Assembly (NCBI RefSeq): GCF_021261315.1
Contig: NZ_JAJSAX010000001.1
Location: 248,001-312,000, forward strand
DNA: 64,000 nt
Origin: Epilithonimonas sp. JDS
GTDB taxonomy: Bacteria; Bacteroidota; Bacteroidia; Flavobacteriales; Weeksellaceae
Direction: 5' to 3'
The notes under the pieces are model-generated. The model had not been told where the DNA came from, did no database searches, and worked only from the letters and a program-made list of their open reading frames with translations. Below are positions 8,915 to 17,287 of this stretch, piece by piece. A program made the position numbers and the translations under genes. Each line of letters begins with the position of its first letter. Within the stretch, counting starts at the first letter, position 1.

Positions 8915-8966
8915 GTCCCAGCGGGACGGCCAATATTTTAGCATAGGAATTTATTCCTATGAAAAA
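8915..8966 (+). repeat. two-hairpin intergenic repeat, copy 1
   Basis: Hairpin 1 is GTCCC-AGC-GGGAC (8915-8927), hairpin 2 is CATAGGAAT-TT-ATTCCTATG (8942-8961), followed by an A run. A second copy with the same architecture but different stem bases lies on the minus strand at 35230-35277. Confidence 0.7.
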
Positions 8967-8978
8967 AGTGAATTAATT

Positions 8979-10385
8979 ATGATTAAAATCTACAATAAAA
9001 AAGAAACAACCACACAAAATATATTCCTGTTCAGCGAAGACGATTGGGAGCAGGAAAAATCGAATTACCCGAATACGGAACATTTCTTCAACGGAAAAAA
9101 AAGCGAGGTTTTCATAAAAACTGACTCCAACGAAATCAACTTTTTCATTGGAATCGGAAAAGATTCAAAAGGTTTTGAAATCCAGGCTGTAGCGAACAAA
9201 TTTGCGAACGATTATAAAAAAAATCTCCAAGCTGTTCCAACTTCGGTTCATTCAAAATTAGGATTCGATTTGACCGAAGAATTTGTAAAAGGCCTGTTTT
9301 TAGGAACTTACCTCTATCCTTTTGAAAAATCGCATCCATTTTGGCAGGAGAATTTTGAACTTCATTTTGAAAATATTTCCGAAGACGAAGCCAAAAATTT
9401 AGCCTTAAAAACCGAAGCACTTTGCAACGGACAATTTGCTGGAATGGAATGGCTGAACAAACCTGCGAACCATAAAAAGGTGGACCAAGTCTCAGAATTT
9501 CTGAAATCTACCGCAGAAAAATATGATTTGAATTATAAAGTTTTGAATCGTGAAGAATCGACAGAAGAAGGTTTGGGTGCATTTGTCGCAGTCAATCAAG
9601 GAAGTTCGCAAGAGGCAGCTTTCACGATTTTGGAATATAAATCTGAGGTAGAAAATGCAAAAACCATCGGTCTGGTTGGTAAATGCGTCTTGTTTGACAC
9701 GGGCGGAATTTCCATAAAACCTTCAGCCAATCTGCATTATATGAAAAGTGATATGGGCGGAGCAAGCGCAGTAATTGGCGCTTTGATTACTGCTTCGGAG
9801 CTTAAACTTCCGGTAAATATTATTGCAATTCTGCCGATTACGGACAATGCGGTTTCGGAAAAAGCGTATTTGCCAAGCGATGTGATTACAGCTTATAACG
9901 GAAAAACGATTGAAGTCTTGGACACCGATGCGGAAGGCAGAATGACGCTTGCAGACGGACTGTCATATTTGTCAAAGAATTATAAAACTGATGTTTTGAT
10001 TGATTTGGCAACTTTGACTGGAAGCTCCGTTCGAATGTTCGGTTACACTTGTGGCGCCTACTTTTCCAACAATGACGATTTGAAAAAATCATTGGAAAAG
10101 TCCGCTGATAAAACCAATCAGAGGATTTGGAATTTGCCACTTTGGGATGTTTGGAAAGACGATTTCTCTTCGGATGTTGCAGATTTTAAAAACATTTCGA
10201 TGAAGCCTTTTGGGGATTGCATTGTTGCAGCAAAATTTTTGGAGCAATTTATAGAAGGCCATCAGAATTGGGCGCATCTCGATATTGCCGGCGTTGCTTT
10301 TGGAAATGTTGGTTATGCAAAAGACAAGGCAGCGACAGGTTATGGCGTGCAGTTGCTTTTGGATTTTATCGAAAATTATAATTAG
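8979..10385 (+). CDS. leucyl aminopeptidase family protein (M17)
   Basis: A 468-residue cytosolic metallopeptidase that removes N-terminal residues from peptides. All M17 catalytic landmarks are present: GKCVLFDTGG (metal Lys and Asp), SIKPS (catalytic Lys), MKSDMGG (metal Asp) and LDTDAEGR (metal Asp and Glu, catalytic Arg). The glycine after the first lysine is replaced by Cys and the usual N-T-D-A-E-G-R starts with L-D, showing a divergent subfamily. The N-terminal third is poorly conserved as usual. The position inside a ligase/amidotransferase cluster suggests it trims or hydrolyses the peptide-like product rather than acting as general housekeeping peptidase (inference). Confidence 0.88.
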   Translation: MIKIYNKKETTTQNIFLFSEDDWEQEKSNYPNTEHFFNGKKSEVFIKTDSNEINFFIGIGKDSKGFEIQAVANKFANDYKKNLQAVPTSVHSKLGFDLTEEFVKGLFLGTYLYPFEKSHPFWQENFELHFENISEDEAKNLALKTEALCNGQFAGMEWLNKPANHKKVDQVSEFLKSTAEKYDLNYKVLNREESTEEGLGAFVAVNQGSSQEAAFTILEYKSEVENAKTIGLVGKCVLFDTGGISIKPSANLHYMKSDMGGASAVIGALITASELKLPVNIIAILPITDNAVSEKAYLPSDVITAYNGKTIEVLDTDAEGRMTLADGLSYLSKNYKTDVLIDLATLTGSSVRMFGYTCGAYFSNNDDLKKSLEKSADKTNQRIWNLPLWDVWKDDFSSDVADFKNISMKPFGDCIVAAKFLEQFIEGHQNWAHLDIAGVAFGNVGYAKDKAATGYGVQLLLDFIENYN

Positions 10386-10480
10386 CGAATAACTTTTTGA
10401 ATTAAATTAAAAACTAATAATAAGTAAGAATATCAGACTTCGGACTTCCGACTTCTGACTTCCGACAAAAATAAACGAAT

Positions 10481-11686
10481 ATGGAAAAAACAATTGTCTG
10501 CATCTCCTGTTATTACAAAGGCTACGACTTTATGGACGAGTGTAAAATGCTTGGAAACAAAGTCATCCTTATCACATCCGAAAACCTGAAAGAAAAACCG
10601 TGGCCTTGGCACGCAATAGACGAAGTTTATTATATGCCGGAAATTGAGCCTTCGGTTTGGAATCTGGATCATTTGGTGCAAGGTTTTGCTTATTTGATGA
10701 AAAATCACCAGATAGATGCAGTGATTGCACTGGACGATTTTGACGTGGAAAAAGCGGCGATGATTCGTGAAACCTACCGTATTCCTGGAATGGGACAAAC
10801 GACGCACCGCTATTTCAGAGATAAGCTGGCAATGCGCCAACAGGCAAAGGACAACGGGATTTCTGTACCCGAATTTTCATCGATTTTCAATGATGCAAAA
10901 TTGCATAAATTCACACAGGATGTTCCCGGACCTTGGGTTTTAAAACCTCGTTCAGAAGCTTCAGCAAGTGGAATTAAGAAAATAAATTCAAGTGAAGAAC
11001 TTTGGCCGGCGGTCGAAAGTCTCGGGGATGAACGATATAAATTCCTTTTGGAAAGCTTTAAACCTGGCGATGTTTACCACGTCGATTGTTTGGTTTATAA
11101 TAAAGAAATCGTATTCTCATGTTTTTCAAAATACCTTTCTCCGCCAATGAAAGTGTCTCACGAAGGCGGCGTTTTCCGAACCAAAACTTTAGCGAAAGAT
11201 TCTGAAGAAGCAATCGGTTTAGAAAAAATCAACAAAGAGGTTTTGGATAAATTTGGAATCCAAAACGGAGCAACTCACAGCGAATATATCAGAGGAACAG
11301 ACGGGCAATATTATTTCCTGGAAACTTCATCAAGAGTTGGCGGCGCACACATTCCTGATATGGTGGAAGCGGCAACTGGTGTCAACATTTGGAGAGAATG
11401 GGCAAAACTGGAAAATGCTCTATTAGACAATGAAAAATATACAGTCGAAGAAACTCAGAAATTGTTTGCAGGATTGATTGTTGCGCTTGCGAAAGAAAAA
11501 CATTCTGACACAACCGACCTCCATAATGACGATGTTGAAAAATTCCTACCAATCGATTATCACATCGGAATCGTTTATAAAGCAACAACAGAAGAAAAAG
11601 TGCAGGAAAGACTGGATGAAGCCGCAACAATCGTCACAGAAAGAATCTTAAATATCTTACCTCCGAAAGATAAACCAACGAATTAA
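10481..11686 (+). CDS. ATP-grasp carboxylate-amine ligase (first of cluster)
   Basis: 401 residues with the layout of PurK/biotin-carboxylase-like ATP-grasp ligases: N-terminal Rossmann-like domain (TIVCISCYYKG, VIALDDFDVEKAA), the ATP-binding lysine strand WVLKPRSEASASG (about 150), the second lysine/glutamate region KFLLESFKPGDVYHVDCLV, and the metal-binding YFLETSSRVGGAHI (about 273). It joins a carboxylate, activated as acyl phosphate, to an amine. Substrates are unknown. It is followed after 132 bp by an esterase and then by a second ATP-grasp gene, all on one strand. Confidence 0.85.
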   Translation: MEKTIVCISCYYKGYDFMDECKMLGNKVILITSENLKEKPWPWHAIDEVYYMPEIEPSVWNLDHLVQGFAYLMKNHQIDAVIALDDFDVEKAAMIRETYRIPGMGQTTHRYFRDKLAMRQQAKDNGISVPEFSSIFNDAKLHKFTQDVPGPWVLKPRSEASASGIKKINSSEELWPAVESLGDERYKFLLESFKPGDVYHVDCLVYNKEIVFSCFSKYLSPPMKVSHEGGVFRTKTLAKDSEEAIGLEKINKEVLDKFGIQNGATHSEYIRGTDGQYYFLETSSRVGGAHIPDMVEAATGVNIWREWAKLENALLDNEKYTVEETQKLFAGLIVALAKEKHSDTTDLHNDDVEKFLPIDYHIGIVYKATTEEKVQERLDEAATIVTERILNILPPKDKPTN

Positions 11687-11818
11687 TTCGAGATTCAAGA
11701 TTCAAAATTTAGAATTCAAAGTTTAAAATTTAATCATTTTTAGGGCTTCGAGAACCTCAGCCTGACAACAGTTTAATTACTCATTCACCAATTATCATTC
11801 ATCATTTATAAATAAAGT

Positions 11819-12532
11819 ATGCCTCAAATTACACATACAGATTACTATTCACACATCCTCGGGAAGAGCATCAAGGTCGAAGTTACCGGACATTTCGGGC
11901 TTCCGGTTATTATGTTTCCCACTTCGCAGGGTTCTTATACTCAGAATGCAGATTTCCATTTGAATGGAAGCATTTCCTGGTTCACAGATAATGGCAAACT
12001 AAAACTTTTCAATCTCGAAACCATTGATTCTTTAAGCTTTTATAACAAAAATATTTCGGCGCACGACAGAATCAGAAATTATGAATTGTACGTTCAGTTT
12101 TTGGTTCAGGAGTTCATTCCTTACATTCAGAGAACGCATAATACACATCGGGTTATTGTTGCGGGTGCAAGTTTTGGTGGTTATCACGCTGCGAATTTTG
12201 CTTTCAGATATCCGGATTTGGTTTCGCATCTTTTCTGTTTGTCGGGTGCTTTTTCGATTCGAAATTTTATGGATGGAATTCAGGACGAGCTGGTTTATTT
12301 CAATTGTCCGGATGAATTTGTGAAAAATGATGAGGCTTGGAAATACAAACATATGCACATTGTCCTCAGCACTTCAGACCGCGATATTTGCTTGGAACCA
12401 ACGAGAAAGATGGCGGGAATCCTGACCTCAAAAGGCATCAACCATTGGTATGACGAGCAGAAATGGATAGACCACGATTGGGTTCTTTGGCGAATGGTTT
12501 TTCCTAAATTTATTGGACGATTTTTCGGATAA
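11819..12532 (+). CDS. esterase-family alpha/beta hydrolase (PF00756)
   Basis: 237 residues, no signal peptide. The nucleophile elbow is GASFGG with Ser118; the acid is likely in STSDRD (about 186) and the histidine in DHDWVLW (about 220). The family includes enterochelin and S-formylglutathione esterases. It is the second esterase of the cluster and lacks the N-terminal carbohydrate-module-like domain of the first. It stands between two ATP-grasp ligase genes, which suggests action on an intermediate or the final conjugate; this is inference. Confidence 0.82.
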   Translation: MPQITHTDYYSHILGKSIKVEVTGHFGLPVIMFPTSQGSYTQNADFHLNGSISWFTDNGKLKLFNLETIDSLSFYNKNISAHDRIRNYELYVQFLVQEFIPYIQRTHNTHRVIVAGASFGGYHAANFAFRYPDLVSHLFCLSGAFSIRNFMDGIQDELVYFNCPDEFVKNDEAWKYKHMHIVLSTSDRDICLEPTRKMAGILTSKGINHWYDEQKWIDHDWVLWRMVFPKFIGRFFG

Positions 12533-12657
12533 AAATTATAAGAAGGAAGTCAGATGTCGGAAGACAGATGACAAAACTAAATCACAATTAAAAAATTTAA
12601 CAAAACATATTCATCCTCAGACTTCCGACATTGGACTTCTGACAAAATCAAAACATT

Positions 12658-13608
12658 ATGGCAAAAAAAATTGGAATTTTATTCGGAATGGAAGACACTT
12701 TTCCGTGGGCATTCATTGATAAAGTTAATGAGCTTGGGAAAGGCGAGTATATCGCAGAACCTGTTCAAATCGACAAACTGGAGCAAGGCGCAGATTACGG
12801 TTACGCTGTGATTATCGACAGGATTTCGCAAGATGTTCCTTTCTACAGAGCTTATCTGAAAAATGCGGCAGTGAGCGGAACTTACGTCATCAACAATCCA
12901 TTTTGGTGGAGCGCAGATGAGAAATTCTTCAACAATGCCTTGATGCTGAAAATCGGAATTCCATTGCCTAAAACGGTATTGCTTCCGTCTTACGAAAGAC
13001 CGACAAACACTTCGGAAACTTCATTCAGAAACTTGAAATTTCCGCACGATTGGGAATATATTTTCGATTACGTTGGATTCCCAGCTTATATGAAACCGCA
13101 CGATGGTGGCGGCTGGAGAAATGTTTACCGAGTGGAAAGTCCAGAAGATATGTGGGCAAAACACGCCGAGACAGAGCAATTGGTGATGATGGTGCAGGAA
13201 GAAATCGTTTTTGAGGATTACTATCGCGTGTATTGTTTAGGCAGAAAGTACGTTCACATTATGCCTTACGAGCCGAGAAATCCACACCATTTGAGATATG
13301 CAACTACGCATCAAACCGAAGGCGCAGCAAGAGAAAAATTGCTTAAAACCATCACAGATTACACTTTGAAAATGAATGAAGCATTAGGCTACGATTTCAA
13401 CACCGTGGAATTTGCAGTGAGAGACGGCATTCCATACGCGATTGACTTCTGTAACCCAGCGCCGGATGCGGACAAAAATTCTGTGGGAGAAGAAAACTTT
13501 GCTTGGATTGTAGAACATTCTGCAAAATTGGCTATTGAAAAAGCTAAAGATTATAAACCAGGAAAAGTGAATATCAACTGGGGGAAATTTGTGACCAATA
13601 AACTTTAA
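12658..13608 (+). CDS. ATP-grasp ligase, RimK-like (second of cluster)
   Basis: 316 residues. Starts MAKKIGILFGMEDTFPWAF; ATP-binding strands YVGFPAYMKPHDGGGWRNV (Lys near 147) and MMVQEEIVFEDYYRVYCLG (about 181-199), and the metal site GYDFNTVEFAVRDG ... AIDFCNPAPDAD. The length and pattern are those of stand-alone ATP-grasp amide ligases (RimK/DdlB-like). It presumably adds an amino acid to a carboxylate, but the substrate specificity cannot be read. It precedes the COG2170 ligase gene by 240 bp of repeat-containing spacer. Confidence 0.83.
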   Translation: MAKKIGILFGMEDTFPWAFIDKVNELGKGEYIAEPVQIDKLEQGADYGYAVIIDRISQDVPFYRAYLKNAAVSGTYVINNPFWWSADEKFFNNALMLKIGIPLPKTVLLPSYERPTNTSETSFRNLKFPHDWEYIFDYVGFPAYMKPHDGGGWRNVYRVESPEDMWAKHAETEQLVMMVQEEIVFEDYYRVYCLGRKYVHIMPYEPRNPHHLRYATTHQTEGAAREKLLKTITDYTLKMNEALGYDFNTVEFAVRDGIPYAIDFCNPAPDADKNSVGEENFAWIVEHSAKLAIEKAKDYKPGKVNINWGKFVTNKL

Positions 13609-13654
13609 AACTGAACTAACTAATATTTAATGACACAATTTGGAACGGCGAATC

Positions 13655-13792
13655 GTCGCAGCCCGACTTGAGCGGAAATCCTTTTTTGCGTGTACTCGAG
13701 TTCTATTTAGACGGAAATCTTGAGCAAAAAAGATTGCCTTCGTCGAACCACTCCGTTAGGTTTGGGAGCGGAAGGCGGATTAAGCTGCCCAA
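13655..13792. repeat. dispersed structured repeat, family 1, copy A
   Basis: Contains CGCAGCCCGACTTGAGCGG, AATCCTTTTTTGC, then GCAAAAAAGATT (complementary to the former), and GGGAGCGGAAGGCGGA followed by AGCTGCCCAAA. Copies at 40721-40841 and, more divergent, 24535-24635 and 20008-20094 share the same modules. It fills most of the 240-bp space between the second ATP-grasp gene and the COG2170 gene. Confidence 0.7.
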
Positions 13793-13848
13793 ATTGTATC
13801 ATTAATAAACTAACGACTAACTAACTTTAACTAACAAACACAAATAAT

Positions 13849-14952
13849 ATGCACAGATTTACGATAGGTGTAGAAGAAGAATATCAAATTATAGACGCAG
13901 AAACGCGGGATCTCGTCTCGCATGTTTCAAAAATCATCGAAGGAGGAAAAGCCGTTCTAAGTGAAAACTTAAAACACGAAATGCACGAATCTGTGGTGGA
14001 AATGGAAACTGGGATTTGCGAAAATATCCAGCAAGCACGTCAGGAACTCACCGACCTCAGAAGACATCTTGTAAAAACCGCCCACGATCAAGGCTTGCGC
14101 GTTTCTGGTGGCGGAACTCACCCATTTTCGCATTGGAAAGATAACGTCATCACAAAAGATGCACGTTACGACAAAATCGTGAGTGATATGGGCGATGTAG
14201 CGAGGTCCAACCTGATTTTTGGATTGCACGTTCACATCGGAATTCCAGACCGTGAAGAAGGCATTAGGATTCAAAATGTGATGCGTTATTTTTTGCCACA
14301 CGTTTACGCATTGTCCACCAATTCACCGTTTTGGGTTGGCAGATTAACGGGTTTCAAATCTTACAGACAGGAGGTTTTTGCTAAATTCCCAAGAACTGGC
14401 TTGCCAAGTTATTTCGGAAGCGTTGCAGAATTTGATGCTTATGTGAATCTGATGGTAAAAACCGGAACGATTGACAATGCCAAGAAAATCTGGTGGGATT
14501 TGAGAGTACATCCCTTCTACCCTACTATTGAATTCAGGATTTGTGATATGCCAATGACAATTGACGAAACCGTTTGTTTGGCGGCAATTATGCAATCTTT
14601 GGTTGCAAAAATCTACAAAATGCACCAGCAGAATACGAGTTACAGAAGTTACAGAAGATTATTATTGACCGAAAATAAATGGCGCGCCTCAAAAGACGGA
14701 ATCGATGCACATCTGATCGACTTTGGGAAAGAAGCGAGCGTTCCTTACCGTGACCTTTTGGAAGAATTATTAGCTTTCATAGATGACGTTGTTGACGATT
14801 TAGGTTGTAGAAAAGAAGTGGAATATGCGAGAGAAATTTGCAAAATGGGAACTGGCGCAGACCGACAATTGAAAGTCTTCAACGAAAGTGGCGGTGACCT
14901 GAAAAAAGTCGTGGATTATATGATCTATGAAACCGAAAAAGGACTGATCTAA
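13849..14952 (+). CDS. carboxylate-amine ligase, COG2170/YbdK (GCS2) family
   Basis: 367 residues, glutamine-synthetase-like fold. The start FTIGVEEEYQIID contains the metal-binding glutamates typical of GCS2; further motifs are SVVEMETGICEN, GLRVSGGGTHPFSHW, the histidine motif GLHVHIGIPD and EFRICDMPMTIDE. E. coli YbdK has weak glutamate-cysteine ligase activity in vitro; relatives in natural-product clusters form other amides. Here it is grouped with two ATP-grasp ligases, a glutamine amidotransferase and a peptidase, so a dedicated amide-forming step is likely. No separate GshB-like neighbour proves a glutathione role. Confidence 0.9.
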   Translation: MHRFTIGVEEEYQIIDAETRDLVSHVSKIIEGGKAVLSENLKHEMHESVVEMETGICENIQQARQELTDLRRHLVKTAHDQGLRVSGGGTHPFSHWKDNVITKDARYDKIVSDMGDVARSNLIFGLHVHIGIPDREEGIRIQNVMRYFLPHVYALSTNSPFWVGRLTGFKSYRQEVFAKFPRTGLPSYFGSVAEFDAYVNLMVKTGTIDNAKKIWWDLRVHPFYPTIEFRICDMPMTIDETVCLAAIMQSLVAKIYKMHQQNTSYRSYRRLLLTENKWRASKDGIDAHLIDFGKEASVPYRDLLEELLAFIDDVVDDLGCRKEVEYAREICKMGTGADRQLKVFNESGGDLKKVVDYMIYETEKGLI

Positions 14953-15029
14953 TTATAAATGATGAATGACTAATGATAAATGATTTTGGTATCATTAATC
15001 ATTCAAAATTAACTCAAATTTAAAATTCT

Positions 15030-15037
15030 TAATTTTG
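15030..15037 (+). promoter_or_regulatory. candidate -7 box for amidotransferase gene
   Basis: TAATTTTG fits TAnnTTTG and lies 11 bp before the ATG at 15048 (17 bp before an alternative ATG at 15054). No good -33 TTG was seen. If real, it indicates that the cluster is read from more than one promoter. Confidence 0.3.
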
Positions 15038-15047
15038 TAGAAAATTT

Positions 15048-15890
15048 ATGAATATGAGTAAGAATGATGTAAGAATTGCGCTTCTGGATATGAATAACAA
15101 CCATCCGAATCAAGGGATGCGCAATATTAAAGAATTATCTCAAGCTTTTCAGCAGCAATCTGACGATAATGTTTCGGTAGAGATCTTCGACGTTCGTTAC
15201 AAAAACGAGATGCCAGATATTAATGATTTTGATATATTTTTATCTTCCGGAGGACCAGGAAATCCGCACCGTGAAGGGTATGAATGGGAAAACAAATACG
15301 CTGATTTTCTAGATCAAATCTGGAATCACAACAAGAAAAGCGAACAGAAAAAATACGCGTTTCTAATTTGTCATTCTTTCCAATTGGCAGTGATTCATTT
15401 TGGAATTGCGAATGTTTGCAAAAGAAAATCCTATTCTTTCGGCGTGATGCCAATCCACAAATCTGAGGATGGCGAGAAAGAATTCCTGTTCAAAAATCTG
15501 CCAGATCCTTTCTATGCTGTAGATTCGAGAGGTTACCAATGTATCGAACCGAATCAGGAAAGGATAGATGAACTGGGAATGAAGGTTGTGGCTTTGGAAA
15601 AATACCGTCCGACGGTTCACCTGGAAAGAGCATTGATGGCGGTTCGTTTTTCTGATGAGATCTTCGGAACTCAATTTCATCCAGAGGCTGATCCGACAGG
15701 ATTTATCAAAAACCTAGAGGATGAGAAAAATAAAACCGCAATGATCGAAACCTTCGGAATGGAAAAATATCTGGAAACCATCGACAGAATGAATGATGAC
15801 GACAAGATTGTTCTGACACAAGCGCAGATCGTTCCAAGATTCTTGAAATTTGCATCTGAGCAGATCACCAAGAATTTAGCTTACAGTTAA
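15048..15890 (+). CDS. class-I glutamine amidotransferase (GATase1) protein
   Basis: 280 residues with the flavodoxin-like GATase1 fold. The oxyanion region SSGGPGNP (about 66-73), nucleophile Cys108 in FLICHSFQLA, and the His211/Glu213 pair in GTQFHPEADP form the complete triad. The nucleophile elbow reads C-H-S-F-Q instead of the common C-x-G-x-Q, marking a separate subfamily. It may release ammonia for, or hydrolyse gamma-glutamyl bonds in, the product of the neighbouring ligases. Either ATG 15048 or 15054 could start translation. Confidence 0.85.
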   Translation: MNMSKNDVRIALLDMNNNHPNQGMRNIKELSQAFQQQSDDNVSVEIFDVRYKNEMPDINDFDIFLSSGGPGNPHREGYEWENKYADFLDQIWNHNKKSEQKKYAFLICHSFQLAVIHFGIANVCKRKSYSFGVMPIHKSEDGEKEFLFKNLPDPFYAVDSRGYQCIEPNQERIDELGMKVVALEKYRPTVHLERALMAVRFSDEIFGTQFHPEADPTGFIKNLEDEKNKTAMIETFGMEKYLETIDRMNDDDKIVLTQAQIVPRFLKFASEQITKNLAYS

Positions 15891-15907
15891 AATAACATTT
15901 ACTTTAA

Positions 15908-16014
15908 AACCGCAAAAGTCACAAAAGAATTTTTAGAGTTAAAAAGAAGTTAATCTTTATGATTTATTTTTATCATTAAAATATCAATTAACTTGTGTGA
16001 CTTTTGTGGTTGAT
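15908..16014. repeat. inverted repeat in spacer before last cluster gene
   Basis: AACCGCAAAAGTCACA near 15909 is complementary to TGTGACTTTTGTGGTT near 16000, enclosing about 75 bp. The words resemble the CGCAAAG family seen in the arginine block. Confidence 0.55.
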
Positions 16015-16028
16015 TAAAAAAACAAACT

Positions 16029-17210
16029 ATGATCCCAAAATACAGAACTCAATTCAACAAAGAATTTTCTCAGGAAAAATATCAGAAAACAAATGAGCTA
16101 ATCATAGAGAAATGCGGTCAGGAAGCCGCGTTTCGTCTTTCCGAAAGTCCGATTTTTCTCACTAACGATTTTTGGAACAGGCTGGATGATGCTTCAAAGT
16201 CCATCATTTCGCAGATCAAAAATATGTCTGATGAAGAATTGAGCAAAGCGATTCCCGCCAATTGCAACGTTCCGAATGACACACAAAAACCACATTTCCT
16301 GGCGATAGATTTTGGAATTTGTCAAGATGAAAACAGCGAGATCATTCCTCAATTGATAGAGTTGCAGGCTTTCCCAAGTTTGTTTGGATTTCAAAGGTTG
16401 TTTGAGGAAGTGATCACAGAAGTTTATCCTTTTTTGAATGATTTGAAGAAATCGCTTTCACAGGAAGAGTTTGTTGAAAAATTAAAAGCTGTGATCGTTG
16501 GAGATGAAAATCCTGAGAATGTCATCTTGCTGGAAATCTATCCTGAAAAGCAAAAGACCGCTATTGATTTTGCACTGACAGAACAATTGTTGGGAATCAA
16601 AACGGTTTGTTTGACGAAAGTTAAAAAGGAAGGCAAAAAGTTGTTTTATGAAAAAGATGGAAAACTAATTCCGATCAATCGTATTTACAATCGTGTGATC
16701 TTTGATGAATTGGATAAGATCGAAGGATTGGAAACAGAATTTGATTTCCGTGAAGACGTGGATGTGGAATGGATCACACATCCGAATTGGTTCTTCAAAG
16801 TTTCAAAATATATTCTTCCAAAGTTGAAACACGCGTTTGTTCCGAAAAGTTATTTTTTGTCTGATTTTCCAGAAAATGAAACGCTTGAAAATTTTGTATT
16901 GAAACCACTTTTCTCTTTCGCAGGAAGTGGCGTCAATCTGAATCCAACTCAGGAAATCATTGACCAAATTGATGACAAAGAAAATTACATCCTCCAAAGA
17001 AAAGTGACTTACGCTCCACTTTTCGAAGACATCAATGGTGAATTTTCCAAAGCGGAAATCCGTTTGCTTTTTGGTTGGGATCCGAAAAAAGAAGACCCGG
17101 AGTTGTTAGTCAATCTTGTGAGAATGACGAAAGCCGCGATGGTGAATGTGGATTTTAACAAGAAAGATGCGATTTGGATCGGGAGTTCTATGGCGTTTTT
17201 TGGAGCGTAA
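16029..17210 (+). CDS. ATP-grasp-like protein, possibly circularly permuted (last gene of amidoligase cluster)
   Basis: 393 residues. I do not recognise it with certainty. Features that suggest an ATP-grasp relative: QLIELQAFPSLFGFQ near 117, a Rossmann-like NVILLEIYPEKQKTAIDF, NRIYNRVIFDEL near 220, a candidate ATP-lysine strand FVLKPLFSFAGSGVNL (about 291), a second strand YILQRKVTYAP and AEIRLLFGWDP near the end. This order resembles glutathionylspermidine-synthase-type or circularly permuted ATP-grasp proteins. Placement at the end of a run of ligase genes supports a role in the same pathway. No signal peptide. Confidence 0.55.
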   Translation: MIPKYRTQFNKEFSQEKYQKTNELIIEKCGQEAAFRLSESPIFLTNDFWNRLDDASKSIISQIKNMSDEELSKAIPANCNVPNDTQKPHFLAIDFGICQDENSEIIPQLIELQAFPSLFGFQRLFEEVITEVYPFLNDLKKSLSQEEFVEKLKAVIVGDENPENVILLEIYPEKQKTAIDFALTEQLLGIKTVCLTKVKKEGKKLFYEKDGKLIPINRIYNRVIFDELDKIEGLETEFDFREDVDVEWITHPNWFFKVSKYILPKLKHAFVPKSYFLSDFPENETLENFVLKPLFSFAGSGVNLNPTQEIIDQIDDKENYILQRKVTYAPLFEDINGEFSKAEIRLLFGWDPKKEDPELLVNLVRMTKAAMVNVDFNKKDAIWIGSSMAFFGA

Positions 17211-17287
17211 AAAATTATAACATCAAATGATCCGATCTAATATCAGTTTACCTCTGGCGTATTTTTTGACATAGCTTCTCAAAAACT

